A model generated the notes under the pieces. That model was not told the origin of the DNA and ran no database searches. It saw nothing but the letters and a program-made list of their open reading frames with translations. This document shows positions 1-9,003 of a stretch of DNA of 44,651 bases, piece by piece. A program made the position numbers and the translations under genes. The first letter of the stretch is position 1, and each line of letters begins with the position of its first letter. Source of the stretch: Candidatus Saccharimonadota bacterium (GTDB taxonomy: Bacteria; Patescibacteriota; Saccharimonadia; Saccharimonadales; Saccharimonadaceae); contig JAFQXV010000002.1 of the NCBI GenBank assembly GCA_017406775.1, positions 1-44,651 of the forward strand. The letters run 5' to 3'.

Positions 1-1
1 A

Positions 2-142
2 AATTCCGGGGATCCGGCCGAAATTATTAACTTTGACCCTAGTTTATATCTATGGGGGATGAAAAGCTCTGACGAAACATCCTTAAATAAAAGCAATAAT
101 ATTGACACAGTTTATATTAGAGAGTTGGCGCCTAGGTACTAA
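2..142 (+). CDS. C-terminal end of a truncated gene, function unknown
   Basis: An open frame enters from the left edge and ends at the TAA at 140-142, leaving 46 residues. The end of the protein reads ...LYLWGMKSSDETSLNKSN followed by ...VYIRELAPRY. It has no start codon in the window, its composition is ordinary for a soluble protein, and it has the same orientation as the next two genes. I do not recognise the family. It is called coding because the frame is open from the edge and because two promoters for the next gene follow its stop. Confidence 0.55.
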   Translation, partial: NSGDPAEIINFDPSLYLWGMKSSDETSLNKSNNIDTVYIRELAPRY

Positions 143-182
143 AAATATATTATTAAATAAGTGTGGCTAGCTGCCAAAAATG

Positions 183-191
183 TGATATAAT
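183..191 (+). promoter_or_regulatory. Extended -10 promoter upstream of the sigma-like gene
   Basis: TGATATAAT is an exact TGn-TATAAT extended -10 element, the most common promoter form in this window. A transcript would start near 198. It lies upstream of a second, more classical promoter for the same gene. Confidence 0.5.
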
Positions 192-218
192 AATCTCCAG
201 GAAGCAATAATTTCATAG

Positions 219-247
219 TTGACATTTATACAAACATATGATATTAT
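219..247 (+). promoter_or_regulatory. Sigma-70 promoter, TTGACA-N17-TATTAT
   Basis: A perfect -35 hexamer (219-224), a 17-base spacer and TATTAT (242-247) put the start near 254, which gives a 40-base leader before the ATG at 295. Confidence 0.75.
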
Positions 248-294
248 AGTTAAAATTCATTAATTTAACTGGGGTGGAACAAGGACGGGAAATA

Positions 295-1323
295 ATGGAG
301 CGAAATGCGGAAATCCTCCAAAATGCAATACAGGGAAGCCTAAAAATAATTGAGCAAGATCGTGAAAAGGAAATCATTTCTCGCAGATTTGGTTTAAGTG
401 GCACCAAAGAAACACTTGAGCAAATTGGCGAAATGCTATCCATTACAAGAGAGCGCGTGCGCCAACTGGAAAAAGCTATTTTGATTCGTCTTCAAATTTC
501 CGCAGAAGAAAATCAAATCCCAGAGCTCGCTGCCGCCGAAAAGATCCTAGTCCGCAATTTAACAGAAATGGGGCGTGTAGCTCGCCTGAATGATTTAGCA
601 GACAAAGTTTATGGTCGTACCACTACCGCCTCCGAAAAGACCGGTATTTATTTTATTGCTACTTTTGCTAAAAATTTATCTATTGTAGAAGAGAACGATA
701 GATACTTTGCCGCTATAGGCATCACAGAATATGGAGATAGTAAAACAATTCGCAGTAGGGTAGATGAGATTGTCAAGATCATCAAAGAAAACAAGCAGCC
801 GATGACTCTAGACGAATTAGATGCTAAGTTGGACTACGAGCATCCAGATCACATTAAGGCGATTGCATCTATTTCCAAATTATTAGCTTCTTTAAACGGT
901 GTATGGGGGCTAACCAAATGGCCATCCGTTAATCCAAAAAATATCCGTGATAAAATTTTTGTGATCTTGGAAACTAGAAAAGAACCGATGCATTTTTCGG
1001 AAATCGCTAGTGAAATTAAAAATTCCAATTTTAAACGCAAAAACGTCACGGTCCAGGCGATTCATAATGAGCTGATTAAGGATTCTCGCTTCGTACTAAT
1101 CGGTAGGGGTATTTATGCCTTAAGCAGCTGGGGATATAAGAAAGGTACAATTTCCGAAATAATCACTTCTATTCTTGAAAAATCTGACGAGCCACTATCT
1201 AGAGAAGAAATTGTAAAGCGAGTTCTAAAAGTCCGCAAAGTTAAAGAAACCACTATTTTATTAAATTTGCAAAATAAAAAACTGTTTAAGAAGTTAGATA
1301 AAAATTCTTACACATTGGCCTAA
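295..1323 (+). CDS. Sigma-70 region 4 / HARE-HTH transcription regulator
   Basis: A DNA-binding regulator of 342 residues. Residues about 20-65 match sigma-70 region 4: DREKEIISRRFGL, then the helix-turn-helix LEQIGEMLSITRERVRQLE, the -35-recognising fold. The rest holds two or three winged-helix repeats of the HARE-HTH type (EPMHFSEIASEI, EPLSREEIVKRV), like the N-terminus of RNA polymerase delta subunit (RpoE). There is no region 2, so it cannot act as a complete sigma factor. It may bind RNA polymerase or promoter DNA as an accessory factor; this is inference. The ATG at 295, preceded by AAGGA, is preferred over the in-frame GTG at 274. Confidence 0.75.
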   Translation: MERNAEILQNAIQGSLKIIEQDREKEIISRRFGLSGTKETLEQIGEMLSITRERVRQLEKAILIRLQISAEENQIPELAAAEKILVRNLTEMGRVARLNDLADKVYGRTTTASEKTGIYFIATFAKNLSIVEENDRYFAAIGITEYGDSKTIRSRVDEIVKIIKENKQPMTLDELDAKLDYEHPDHIKAIASISKLLASLNGVWGLTKWPSVNPKNIRDKIFVILETRKEPMHFSEIASEIKNSNFKRKNVTVQAIHNELIKDSRFVLIGRGIYALSSWGYKKGTISEIITSILEKSDEPLSREEIVKRVLKVRKVKETTILLNLQNKKLFKKLDKNSYTLA

Positions 1324-1338
1324 ACAGTTGAATTAGTA

Positions 1339-1347
1339 TGCTATAAT
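1339..1347 (+). promoter_or_regulatory. Extended -10 promoter abutting a start codon
   Basis: TGCTATAAT with only 7 bases between the hexamer and the ATG at 1355. The transcript would begin at or next to the start codon, so a leaderless mRNA is predicted. Confidence 0.65.
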
Positions 1348-1354
1348 TATTCTT

Positions 1355-4294
1355 ATGGAAAATGTCATACATTTTATTTTAATGCCAATCTTCTGGATTC
1401 CTGTAGTAGGAGTTCTGGCTTTTTTAACTTATAGAAACTACAAAAAATTAAACAAACTAAAAGTTTTGAACGTTGACTCTGTCCTTTTGATGCTGGAAAT
1501 TCCAAGAGAGAACGACAAAAAAGAGCTGGCAGCCGAGCAGCTGTTTGCATCTTTACACGGAATTTTAAGAGACAAACAGGAGTTAAAAAACTCTGGCGGA
1601 GTGCAAGAACATCTATCTTTTGAAATTGTCTCTACGGCAGGACAGATACGTTTTTACGTGTGGGTGCCAAAAATCTTGCAAAGTTTTGTGGAAGGCCAAA
1701 TATATTCCCAATACCCAACTGTTCAGATCTATAAAATGAATGAGGATTATGTAGACGACCGCAATAAATACCCGGTTTGTTACTCAACCGAGCTTACCTT
1801 AACCGATTACGAGGCTCTGCCGATTAAGACTTTTGACAACTTTGAAGTAGATCCGCTAGCAGGTATAACTGGTACACTAGCTAAATTAAGCCCGGATCGT
1901 TCGGAAGAACTCTGGATTCAGATATTAACTCGTCCGATTGCAGACGACTGGCACAAGGACACAACTGACAAGTGGATAAAGAAAATTAAATCTGGCAAGC
2001 GTACCATATTGGGTTCAACCGGGATTGATTGGACCTGGTTAGTGGAAGCTTTAGGCGCACTATTTCGTCCGCCAGCTGGTGGCACTGGCTCCGAAGTAAA
2101 AGTTGAGCTATCCGAACGCGACAAAACTCGGATTGCTAAAGCGGAAGAAAAAGCCACGAAACTTGGCTACGAAGTCAAAATTCGTTTGGTATATCTGGGG
2201 CAAGACCAAACCGACGCTCGTTTAAACATGCAGGCACTAGTGGGCACTTTTAAGCAGTATAATTCCACCAATTTAAATGGTTTTAAACAAGTTGGCGGCA
2301 GTTTTAATGCCAGTGATTTGGACGCTTACAAAATGCGGCAGTTTGCAGATCATGGCTTTATCTTAAATATCTCAGAATTGGCTTCGGTATACCATTTGCC
2401 ACACACCTCTGTAGAAACACCAAATATCGTCTGGGCTACCTCTAAAACCGCCGAACCACCAGCCAAATTACCAGTTTTGACTGGAAATTCTAATGTAGAC
2501 GAAAACGTCTCGGCTTTTGGATTGACTAACTTTAGGGGAATTAATCATCAATTTGGACTACTAAGGAGAGATCGCTCTAGGCATGTCTACATCATAGGTC
2601 AAACTGGGGCAGGAAAGAGTGGCCTTCTAGAACTACTAGCTTTGTCCGATGTTTTCTATAACCAGGGTTATTGCATTATTGATCCTCACGGTGATTTTGC
2701 CATTGATAATCTACGTTTTATTCCGGAATCCAGAGTAAAAGACGTAGTCTACTTTAATCCGTCCGATACTGCTTTCCCGGTAGCCTTTAATCCACTAGAG
2801 ATTACCGATCCAACCAGAAAACCGAATATTTGCTCTGAGGTGATTGGCGTACTTAAGCGGATGTTTGGTGATTCTTGGGGCCCAAGGCTAGAACATATTT
2901 TAAGATATACTCTCTTAGCCTTGCTTGATCGTCCTTCTACCACCCTACTAGATATTTCTAGGTTATTAACAGATAAAGACTTCCGCAAAGAAACCTTAGA
3001 GTACTGCCAAGATGTTACGGTTTTACAATTCTGGAAACACGAATTTGGCCAATGGAATGAAAAGCAGGTCAACGAATCTATTGCGCCGGTACTAAACAAG
3101 GTTGGCGCCTTTACTGCTAACCCAATTATTCGCAATATTATTGGTCAACCTAAATCTTCGTTTGATATTCGCAAAATCATGGACGAAGGCAAAATCTTGA
3201 TCGTAAACCTTTCTAAAGGCCTAATTGGCGAAGATAATGCATCTATCTTAGGTGCTTTTCTGGTCACCAAGGTACAACTCGCAGCAATGTCGCGTTCTGA
3301 TATTCCAGACGTTGCCGACAGGAGGCCGTTTTATCTCTATGTCGATGAGTTTCAAAACTTTGCCACCGATTCTTTTGCCGTAATTCTTTCCGAGGCACGT
3401 AAATATGGCTTAAATTTAACCGTAGCCAACCAATATGTGGCCCAAATGACCGATTCTGTGCGAGATGCGGTATTTGGCAACGTAGGTACCACTATCTCCT
3501 TCCGCGTATCGGCAGATGATGCGCCAATTCTAGTTAAACAATTTGAGCCTACCTTTGATGAGTCCGACATTATTCAGCTAAATAATCGCCATTTTGTGAT
3601 TTCTATGATTATCAATGGCGAGAAAGTACCAGCCTTTTCTGCTACTACTTTATCCATCCCTAAAACGCCAAAGGATAATTTTGATGCAATCGTAGCGCAT
3701 TCTAGGGAGTTCTACGCCCGTCCACGCCTTGAAGTTGAGGCAGAGATTCGTGAAACTATTGAGCAATCCGAAAAATACAAGAAAGATTTGGCCGATTCTG
3801 GCCGACAAGACCCCAAATTAGTGATTGAGACTAGTAGCAAGCCTGTTTTTAAACCGTTATTTCACACCGAACAAAAACCGAACTTAAAACATGGGCCTAC
3901 GCCGCAAGGGGATTTTATTCGACAAAAGATTAGCCCGAATACCGCCGAAGGCAAAGAAAGATTGGGGTTAAAGGATTTAGCCGCACTAATTGGAGATCAG
4001 AGAAATAACAGCCAGGGAAACGTAGAGTCCGAAAAAGACCTTATAAAACCTAACAAAACTAGCAAAAAACAGAGAAAAGATAAAAAGAAGGGAAAGAAAT
4101 CGAACCCTGATTCCGGGAGTACTTCTACCCCTGTTTCTTCCCCTGTTAAACCAGAAGTGGAATATCAGGAGAAATCAACCGTCTCGATTGAGCCAAGCCA
4201 CCATTCTCTACCCCTATCCACCCCTGTTAAAAACCCCGAGGACTTTGCAGACAAAGACAACTCGGTGGATGGATTCTTGTCGATAAAGCACTAA
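1355..4294 (+). CDS. VirD4/TraG-like type IV secretion ATPase, membrane-anchored
   Basis: A protein of 979 residues. An N-terminal membrane segment (about 5-27) is followed by a roughly 370-residue alpha/beta region and then a RecA-like motor: Walker A GQTGAGKS (415-422), a DPHGDFA motif, and Walker B YLYVDEFQNF (about 660-670). ANQY and a TraG/TraD-type C-terminal ATPase part follow. Such proteins couple DNA or protein to type IV machines. No pilus, VirB4 or relaxase gene lies nearby, so the substrate is unknown. The last 130 residues are Lys-, Pro- and Ser-rich and probably disordered. Start by leaderless promoter; no Shine-Dalgarno site is visible. Confidence 0.8.
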   Translation: MENVIHFILMPIFWIPVVGVLAFLTYRNYKKLNKLKVLNVDSVLLMLEIPRENDKKELAAEQLFASLHGILRDKQELKNSGGVQEHLSFEIVSTAGQIRFYVWVPKILQSFVEGQIYSQYPTVQIYKMNEDYVDDRNKYPVCYSTELTLTDYEALPIKTFDNFEVDPLAGITGTLAKLSPDRSEELWIQILTRPIADDWHKDTTDKWIKKIKSGKRTILGSTGIDWTWLVEALGALFRPPAGGTGSEVKVELSERDKTRIAKAEEKATKLGYEVKIRLVYLGQDQTDARLNMQALVGTFKQYNSTNLNGFKQVGGSFNASDLDAYKMRQFADHGFILNISELASVYHLPHTSVETPNIVWATSKTAEPPAKLPVLTGNSNVDENVSAFGLTNFRGINHQFGLLRRDRSRHVYIIGQTGAGKSGLLELLALSDVFYNQGYCIIDPHGDFAIDNLRFIPESRVKDVVYFNPSDTAFPVAFNPLEITDPTRKPNICSEVIGVLKRMFGDSWGPRLEHILRYTLLALLDRPSTTLLDISRLLTDKDFRKETLEYCQDVTVLQFWKHEFGQWNEKQVNESIAPVLNKVGAFTANPIIRNIIGQPKSSFDIRKIMDEGKILIVNLSKGLIGEDNASILGAFLVTKVQLAAMSRSDIPDVADRRPFYLYVDEFQNFATDSFAVILSEARKYGLNLTVANQYVAQMTDSVRDAVFGNVGTTISFRVSADDAPILVKQFEPTFDESDIIQLNNRHFVISMIINGEKVPAFSATTLSIPKTPKDNFDAIVAHSREFYARPRLEVEAEIRETIEQSEKYKKDLADSGRQDPKLVIETSSKPVFKPLFHTEQKPNLKHGPTPQGDFIRQKISPNTAEGKERLGLKDLAALIGDQRNNSQGNVESEKDLIKPNKTSKKQRKDKKKGKKSNPDSGSTSTPVSSPVKPEVEYQEKSTVSIEPSHHSLPLSTPVKNPEDFADKDNSVDGFLSIKH

Positions 4295-4379
4295 AAAAAC
4301 GAATAATTAATGGAGGGAAATACGCAAAGTTTTTTTGTTGAAAAAAATATAGCCAGAATGCCGCGAAAGTCAATCGTGA

Positions 4380-4458
4380 TTTTAACATAAGCTTAATGTC
4401 GCACAATATAGATTTTAAGACATTCCGCTTATGTTTAAAAGACGGTTAGACAATCGTC
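4380..4458. repeat. Two consecutive stem-loops downstream of the TraG-like gene
   Basis: The first has arms at 4380-4400 (TTTTAACATAAGC then AATGTC) and 4419-4440 (GACATT then GCTTATGTTTAAAA) around an 18-base loop. The second pairs GACG with CGTC within 4441-4458. No strong T-run follows, so this is not a textbook terminator. It begins about 85 bases after the upstream stop. Confidence 0.5.
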
Positions 4459-4522
4459 TTTAAAGACTAGTTCTAGCTACGTGGGCGGAGAAAAGCGCTG
4501 AATTATGTTTTCTGCTTAAGCA

Positions 4523-4729
4523 TTACTTTCTTTTTTTAGTCGCATTTTCTACTATAGCCAGCGTTGTTGCCGGATCAAATTTTTACCTAAGAATTCCAAT
4601 ATCAATTAACGCTTGTCCGTGTTTAAAATCGCCTTTGCATTTATTATTAAGCCATAACTCTTGGCAAATCTTATTCCACACATGATTATTTTTACAACAG
4701 ATGCTTGTTTGTAGCCGATTTTTGGTCAT
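4523..4729 (-). pseudogene. Small decayed gene with an in-frame stop, function unknown
   Basis: From the ATG at 4729 the minus strand encodes 48 residues (with HVWNKICQELWLNNKCKGDF) to a TAA at 4583-4585. The same frame then continues for 19 protein-like residues (KFDPATTLAIVENATKKRK) to a second TAA at 4523. The composition on both sides of the first stop looks coding, which suggests a gene of about 67 codons broken by a point mutation; a genuine 48-residue protein is the alternative. There is no good Shine-Dalgarno site, only an A-rich run before the ATG. I do not recognise the family. Confidence 0.35.
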
Positions 4730-4968
4730 TTTTTTTTAATTTTTGAGACTTTTTTAGCCTCACCCCTGTAAATTGCCTAAGTTTTCCACAGCCAAATTTT
4801 TAAATTTGACTTTTCCCCTTTTTATGTTTCCCCGCCCTATTTTTCCCTATTTTTTAAATATTTATACTCCATCCCACTAATTATTATATGCATAAAATAC
4901 CGAACAAATACCGAACAAGAGAAGAGAAAGATAAACTAGAACAAAAACCGAACATTTCCTTTTCTTCC
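4730..4968. other. AT-rich intergenic region with repeated CCGAACA motifs
   Basis: No gene is seen. The 11-base unit ATACCGAACAA occurs twice in tandem at 4897-4918 and CCGAACA again at 4948-4954. On the minus strand these lie just upstream of a possible -10 (TATAAT) facing the decayed gene. TTTTCCACA at about 4781 resembles a DnaA-box variant. An AAATTT inverted repeat lies near 4793-4808. Confidence 0.35.
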
Positions 4969-5592
4969 CTATTTCCAATAAGCCTTACCTTCTATGCGAA
5001 CGTCGATATAAGAGAAGTCTTGGACATTAATGCCAGCCAGATATCTTATGACGCGATCTAGGTCTTCGGCCGATTCGGCAGAGTTACGGTCGATAATAAA
5101 TTTAGCAAATCCACTATATCCATCTAAATATAAATCTACCTCCCTAATACTGCCAGTCGGGATTACAGCCTTAGTGGGGTGGTAGCCTAAATCTCGCAAA
5201 TCCTGTTCTGCCTGGCTGATATAGGTCCGCATCCGACCAGTAATGTGGTTGCCGCTGGTAGCGTCCTCATCGATGATTTCTATAGTTGCCTCGGGTGTAG
5301 TTTCAGCGCTTATTTGGGCGACTTCTGGTGGTGCCAAATCTTTGTGTAGGAATTGAGTCCCCAAAATTACCAAAATACCCGCTAAAGCAATAAATCCAAA
5401 CACTGTAAAAACGATGCGTGTAACCTGCCTAAATTTGTCTTTTTTACGTGCTGCGGCTCGCTCATTGGCGGTTTCTAGACGTTCCCTTTTTTCACCAATA
5501 GTACGACCAGAGCGAAAAGAAGAACTACGATTGGCACGGCGTTGTACTAATTTTGGCGGAGAAACTGTAGGCTGTTTTGATCCTTCTGCCAC
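4969..5592 (-). CDS. FtsQ/DivIB-like division protein (putative)
   Basis: A protein of 207 residues with a basic cytoplasmic N-terminus (about 1-58), one membrane helix (about 60-80, VFTVFGFIALAGILVIL) and an extracellular domain ending FSYIDVRIEGKAYWK, which resembles the beta-strand end of FtsQ/DivIB. It is the last gene of the division cluster, one base after murG, which is the usual ftsQ position. FtsQ-type proteins scaffold FtsL, FtsB and FtsI at the septum. The POTRA part is very short or degenerate, so identity rests on topology, the C-terminal motif and context. The start is GTG with GGGAG 10 bases upstream. Confidence 0.55.
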   Translation of the reverse strand: MAEGSKQPTVSPPKLVQRRANRSSSFRSGRTIGEKRERLETANERAAARKKDKFRQVTRIVFTVFGFIALAGILVILGTQFLHKDLAPPEVAQISAETTPEATIEIIDEDATSGNHITGRMRTYISQAEQDLRDLGYHPTKAVIPTGSIREVDLYLDGYSGFAKFIIDRNSAESAEDLDRVIRYLAGINVQDFSYIDVRIEGKAYWK

Positions 5593-5593
5593 C

Positions 5594-6823
5594 CTATATT
5601 TCTCCCAGTATTATTTCCGCTAACTTAGTTGAAGCGTTGGCTTTGGCCTCCGTATGTAAACGATCGGCCATGTCTGCTCTTAAGCGTGGGGATTTTACTA
5701 AGTGCCTTATTTCTTCTAGCAGTAGATTGGGGTTTTCTACCATCTTGGAGTCATAAAGTACGGCTGCAGCATTGGCGGCTTTGAGGCGATCTGCGTTTTT
5801 AACTTGATGGCCACCAGGCAGGCGTTCAAACGGTATCAAGATTGTAGCTTTTTTAAGGGCTGCCATTTCCGCGATGGTTGTGGCGCCCGCACGAGAGACT
5901 ACCACATCCGCTGCCCCCATAAGCTCATTCATGGTAGTATTAAACTCCCACATTCGAAAATTTGATTCGAGACTAGCCTTGTCCCAGTTTTCGTATTTTT
6001 TGAGGTCGATCATATTTTCGTAATGTTTACGCCCTGCGACTAATCCCACTGAAGTAAATTTGAGCAACTCTGGCAGAATTATCCTGATAGCTTCGTTGAT
6101 ATTTTCTGAGCCTTGAGAGCCGCCAGTTACCACTACTAGAGGTTTTTCCGGATTAAACGAGAATGCTTTCTTGAGGGCTAATTGGCGAGTTGGAGTAACC
6201 GATTTAAAATCCGGCGAAACAGGAATGCCCGTCCAAATGTAATTTGGATGGGCCGCCAAAACTTCTTCTGACGGCGGCATGCCAAAAGCAACTTTGCTAG
6301 CTTTTTTCATGAGAATACGGTTGGCTAGACCCGCAACAGCGTCCGACTCGTGAATTACAAAGGGGATTTTAAAAAGATTTGCAATTAGGCCAACTGGGAG
6401 GCAGACATAGCCACCCTTTAAAAAGATGACGTTAGGCCGATTATGGGATGGAGCTAACCGGAAAAAACTAGTAACTAGGCCGCCCAAAAATCCGAAGAAG
6501 CCTAATATATTGCCAATGATTAAATCTTTCAAAGTGATGCTAAAATGGACAAAATAATCTTTAAAAGTCCAGTTTGAATAACGATGAAATTTGCCGGCCG
6601 GCAAGCGACGAACACGAATGTAGGAAGATTTGCGGGGGATTTTCTTGTCTTCACCCCATGGAATACCTATTTCAGTGGTTAATTTAGTGACATTTTTATA
6701 ATACTTAAAATCAGTCCAAAATTCCACCTCGGCACGAGGTTTTTGGCTTAGAATTTCACGAACTACGGCGACGACTGGAGTGATGTGCCCTCCGGACCCC
6801 CCGCCGACTACTAATATCTTCAT
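5594..6823 (-). CDS. murG: UDP-GlcNAc:lipid I N-acetylglucosaminyltransferase MurG
   Basis: Makes lipid II by adding GlcNAc to lipid I on the inner membrane face. The GT-B fold is clear: GGGSGGHITP (7-16), HESDAVAGLANR, the donor-binding GGSQGSENINEA, and SRAGATTIAEM in the C-terminal domain. At 409 residues it is about 50 longer than typical MurG; the excess lies in the N-terminal domain around a hydrophobic stretch (IGNILGFFGFLGGLV) that may deepen membrane contact. The ATG is preceded by GAGAGG. The gene begins 68 bases inside ftsW, so translation is probably coupled. Confidence 0.93.
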   Translation of the reverse strand: MKILVVGGGSGGHITPVVAVVREILSQKPRAEVEFWTDFKYYKNVTKLTTEIGIPWGEDKKIPRKSSYIRVRRLPAGKFHRYSNWTFKDYFVHFSITLKDLIIGNILGFFGFLGGLVTSFFRLAPSHNRPNVIFLKGGYVCLPVGLIANLFKIPFVIHESDAVAGLANRILMKKASKVAFGMPPSEEVLAAHPNYIWTGIPVSPDFKSVTPTRQLALKKAFSFNPEKPLVVVTGGSQGSENINEAIRIILPELLKFTSVGLVAGRKHYENMIDLKKYENWDKASLESNFRMWEFNTTMNELMGAADVVVSRAGATTIAEMAALKKATILIPFERLPGGHQVKNADRLKAANAAAVLYDSKMVENPNLLLEEIRHLVKSPRLRADMADRLHTEAKANASTKLAEIILGEI

Positions 6824-7979
6824 TTGTAATTACCTCTCTACTAGTATAACACGAAAGTTGGCAAACGCAGCCAATCGCAAAGGCGATAAAAATCATGCTG
6901 GTTCCGCCATAAGAGAGTAATGGCAGAGTAATGCCCGTAACTGGTATTAAGGACGTCATCGCCATGATATTTACAACCACCTGGGCCAACATCCAGGAGA
7001 ACACGCCAACTACAAACAGCCTATTATCTGGCTCAGCAGTACCTCTGGCCACTTTAAGCATACGCAAAAGTAGCATACCAAAGACAATCACAATTAAACA
7101 TAGCCCAACAAAGCCAAAGGTTTCGCCCATAATCGCAAAGACTGAATCGTTGATGGACTCTGGTAAATATCCTGTAGCTTGTACGGAATTGCCTATCCCT
7201 ACCCCAAAAAATCCGCCTACGCCAATTGCCATCATGGCGTTTTCGATATGATAAGTCGAATCGGAACTTTCGCCACCCGTGAGGGTAGCAACCCAGGCGT
7301 CAACGCGTTGCATACGGTGTGCGGAAGTAGCTACCGCTACAACCGAAATTGCCAGAACCACTGCTATCATGATGAGATATTGCCTGGTAGGCACTCCAGA
7401 CATTAGAATCATGCCAAAAATAATCGCAATAAGAGCCACACCACTACCCAAATCACCCTGAGCAACCACAACCAGCCCTAACGAAATTCCGCAAACAATT
7501 AAGAGCGGTAGCCAGAATTCGCGCCATTTACCAATGTCCGCCTTTTTGCGAGTGAGAAAATCCGCCAAATAAATGACTAGAGCCAACTTTAAAAACTCTG
7601 CTGGTTGAAAACTAATAAACCCAAAATTAAACCAGCGACATTCACCTAACTCGCATCTAGCCAGCGATGAGCCCATCTTAGCCAGTAGCCACAAGAGAAC
7701 TGACATAATGATCGCCGCAATCATAATTGGTTTAGAATATTTTTGCAGATATTTATAAGGTACCACTTTAAAAGCGATAAAAAACGCTACTAGAGATAAC
7801 GCGCAGGAGCGCAATTGACCCAAGAAGAATGAGTTAGGGTCGTAATCTGTACCATAAGTAGAATTTAGAACGTTAGCCCGCATCGGGCCGATTGCATAAA
7901 TAACGATCAAACCTAGAGCCATTAATCCTAACGTAGTAAAAAGAATAATTAGATCGGATTTGTGTTTACGAGTTTTCAC
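6756..7979 (-). CDS. ftsW: Septal peptidoglycan glycosyltransferase FtsW (SEDS family)
   Basis: A 407-residue polytopic protein with about ten hydrophobic helices. Hallmarks of SEDS proteins include FGFISFQPAEFLKLALV, the large external loop with GVGIGNSVQATGYLPES, and the TSLIPVTGITLPLLSYGGTS motif. It polymerises lipid II with the transpeptidase encoded by ftsI two genes upstream. The GTG start directly follows the mraY stop (TAAGTG) with GGAGGAG just inside mraY. The C-terminus is a short Arg/Ser-rich tail read from the beginning of murG in another frame, so tail sequence and MurG glycine loop constrain each other. Confidence 0.92.
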   Translation of the reverse strand: MKTRKHKSDLIILFTTLGLMALGLIVIYAIGPMRANVLNSTYGTDYDPNSFFLGQLRSCALSLVAFFIAFKVVPYKYLQKYSKPIMIAAIIMSVLLWLLAKMGSSLARCELGECRWFNFGFISFQPAEFLKLALVIYLADFLTRKKADIGKWREFWLPLLIVCGISLGLVVVAQGDLGSGVALIAIIFGMILMSGVPTRQYLIMIAVVLAISVVAVATSAHRMQRVDAWVATLTGGESSDSTYHIENAMMAIGVGGFFGVGIGNSVQATGYLPESINDSVFAIMGETFGFVGLCLIVIVFGMLLLRMLKVARGTAEPDNRLFVVGVFSWMLAQVVVNIMAMTSLIPVTGITLPLLSYGGTSMIFIAFAIGCVCQLSCYTSREVITNEDISSRRGVRRAHHSSRRRSS

Positions 7980-9002
7980 TTAGATCGCTCCTCCAGTAGC
8001 CGCAATAAATACTCCTACTATAGCGCAGACACCTGCGATAATCCAAAATCTCATGACGATTTTGGCTTCACCCCACCCTTTTGCCTCTAGGTGATGATGC
8101 AACGGTGCAGAAATAAAAACCTTACGATGAAAGAATTTTTTAGACATGAGCTGAATTAGACTAGAAGCGGTTTCCACTACGGCTGGAAGACAAATAATTG
8201 GCAAAAGCAAGAAAGAATCTGTCATCATAGCAACCACACCTAAACTAGCGCCTAATGCAAAGGAGCCAGTATCACCCATCATAAAACGAGCTGGTGGAAC
8301 ATTAAACCAAATATAGCTAAGTAGCCAACCTACGACCGTCATACAAAAACCGAATAAGAGCATGTTGCCCTGGAATAGGGCAATTACTCCAAAAGCTCCG
8401 TAAGCCAACATGGCTAGACCGCCAGAAAGTCCATCTAGGCCATCCGTGATATTAACAGCATTCGAAGTGGCAACTACGGCAAAGGCAAAAATTAAAATAA
8501 TGCCCACGATGCCGACTTCTATATCCCCAATGAACGGCACTAATATAGAGGTCCAACCAAGCTTAACGGCGAAGAACCACCCCAGAGATAGACCTACTAC
8601 CGAAATGAGGAAAAATTTAACTGGCCCCCTTAAGCCGGCAGCGCCACGACCTGAGCCAAAGATATTAATAACGTCGTCGATTACTCCTACTAATGCCCCG
8701 CCCAAAAAACCTACGAGAGGCAACCAGGTTTGACCTCGATCTAAATTAAAAATCCAGGTGACCGCCGTAACAGCGATTACGCCAACTAGTCCAGCCATAG
8801 TAGGAAAAACGTGTTTAAATTTATGGGCGTGGAGTTTAGTCATAATAGGAAGGGCCTCGCCATCTACGGTAGTCTTTTTTTGTTTTTTCCAGAATTTATA
8901 TTTATAGGCAAAATGTGTATAAAACGGGGTTAAAACCATGGAAAATAAAAACCCGGCCAGAGCAAGCAATAATCCATAAAACATTTCGTCGTTAATATTC
9001 AT
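7980..9002 (-). CDS. mraY: Phospho-MurNAc-pentapeptide translocase MraY
   Basis: Transfers phospho-MurNAc-pentapeptide to undecaprenyl phosphate, making lipid I. At 340 residues it has about ten membrane helices and the family motifs NAVNITDGLDGLSGG, FMMGDTGSFALG and the cytoplasmic APLHHHLE. It lies one base after ftsI with AAGGAT before its ATG and is followed immediately by ftsW. Together with MurG it forms the membrane arm of peptidoglycan precursor synthesis, while no murC, murD, murE or murF lies in this cluster. Confidence 0.94.
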   Translation of the reverse strand: MNINDEMFYGLLLALAGFLFSMVLTPFYTHFAYKYKFWKKQKKTTVDGEALPIMTKLHAHKFKHVFPTMAGLVGVIAVTAVTWIFNLDRGQTWLPLVGFLGGALVGVIDDVINIFGSGRGAAGLRGPVKFFLISVVGLSLGWFFAVKLGWTSILVPFIGDIEVGIVGIILIFAFAVVATSNAVNITDGLDGLSGGLAMLAYGAFGVIALFQGNMLLFGFCMTVVGWLLSYIWFNVPPARFMMGDTGSFALGASLGVVAMMTDSFLLLPIICLPAVVETASSLIQLMSKKFFHRKVFISAPLHHHLEAKGWGEAKIVMRFWIIAGVCAIVGVFIAATGGAI

Positions 9003-9003
9003 T

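Noticed and set aside
4775-4790. Replication origin from DnaA-box-like TTTTCCACA motifs
   Set aside because: Single scattered copies occur at about 4781, 12709 and 35560, without a cluster, an unwinding element or dnaA nearby.
4897-4954. CRISPR array
   Set aside because: The repeated CCGAACA units are only 7-11 bases long with no spacer periodicity, and no cas gene is present.
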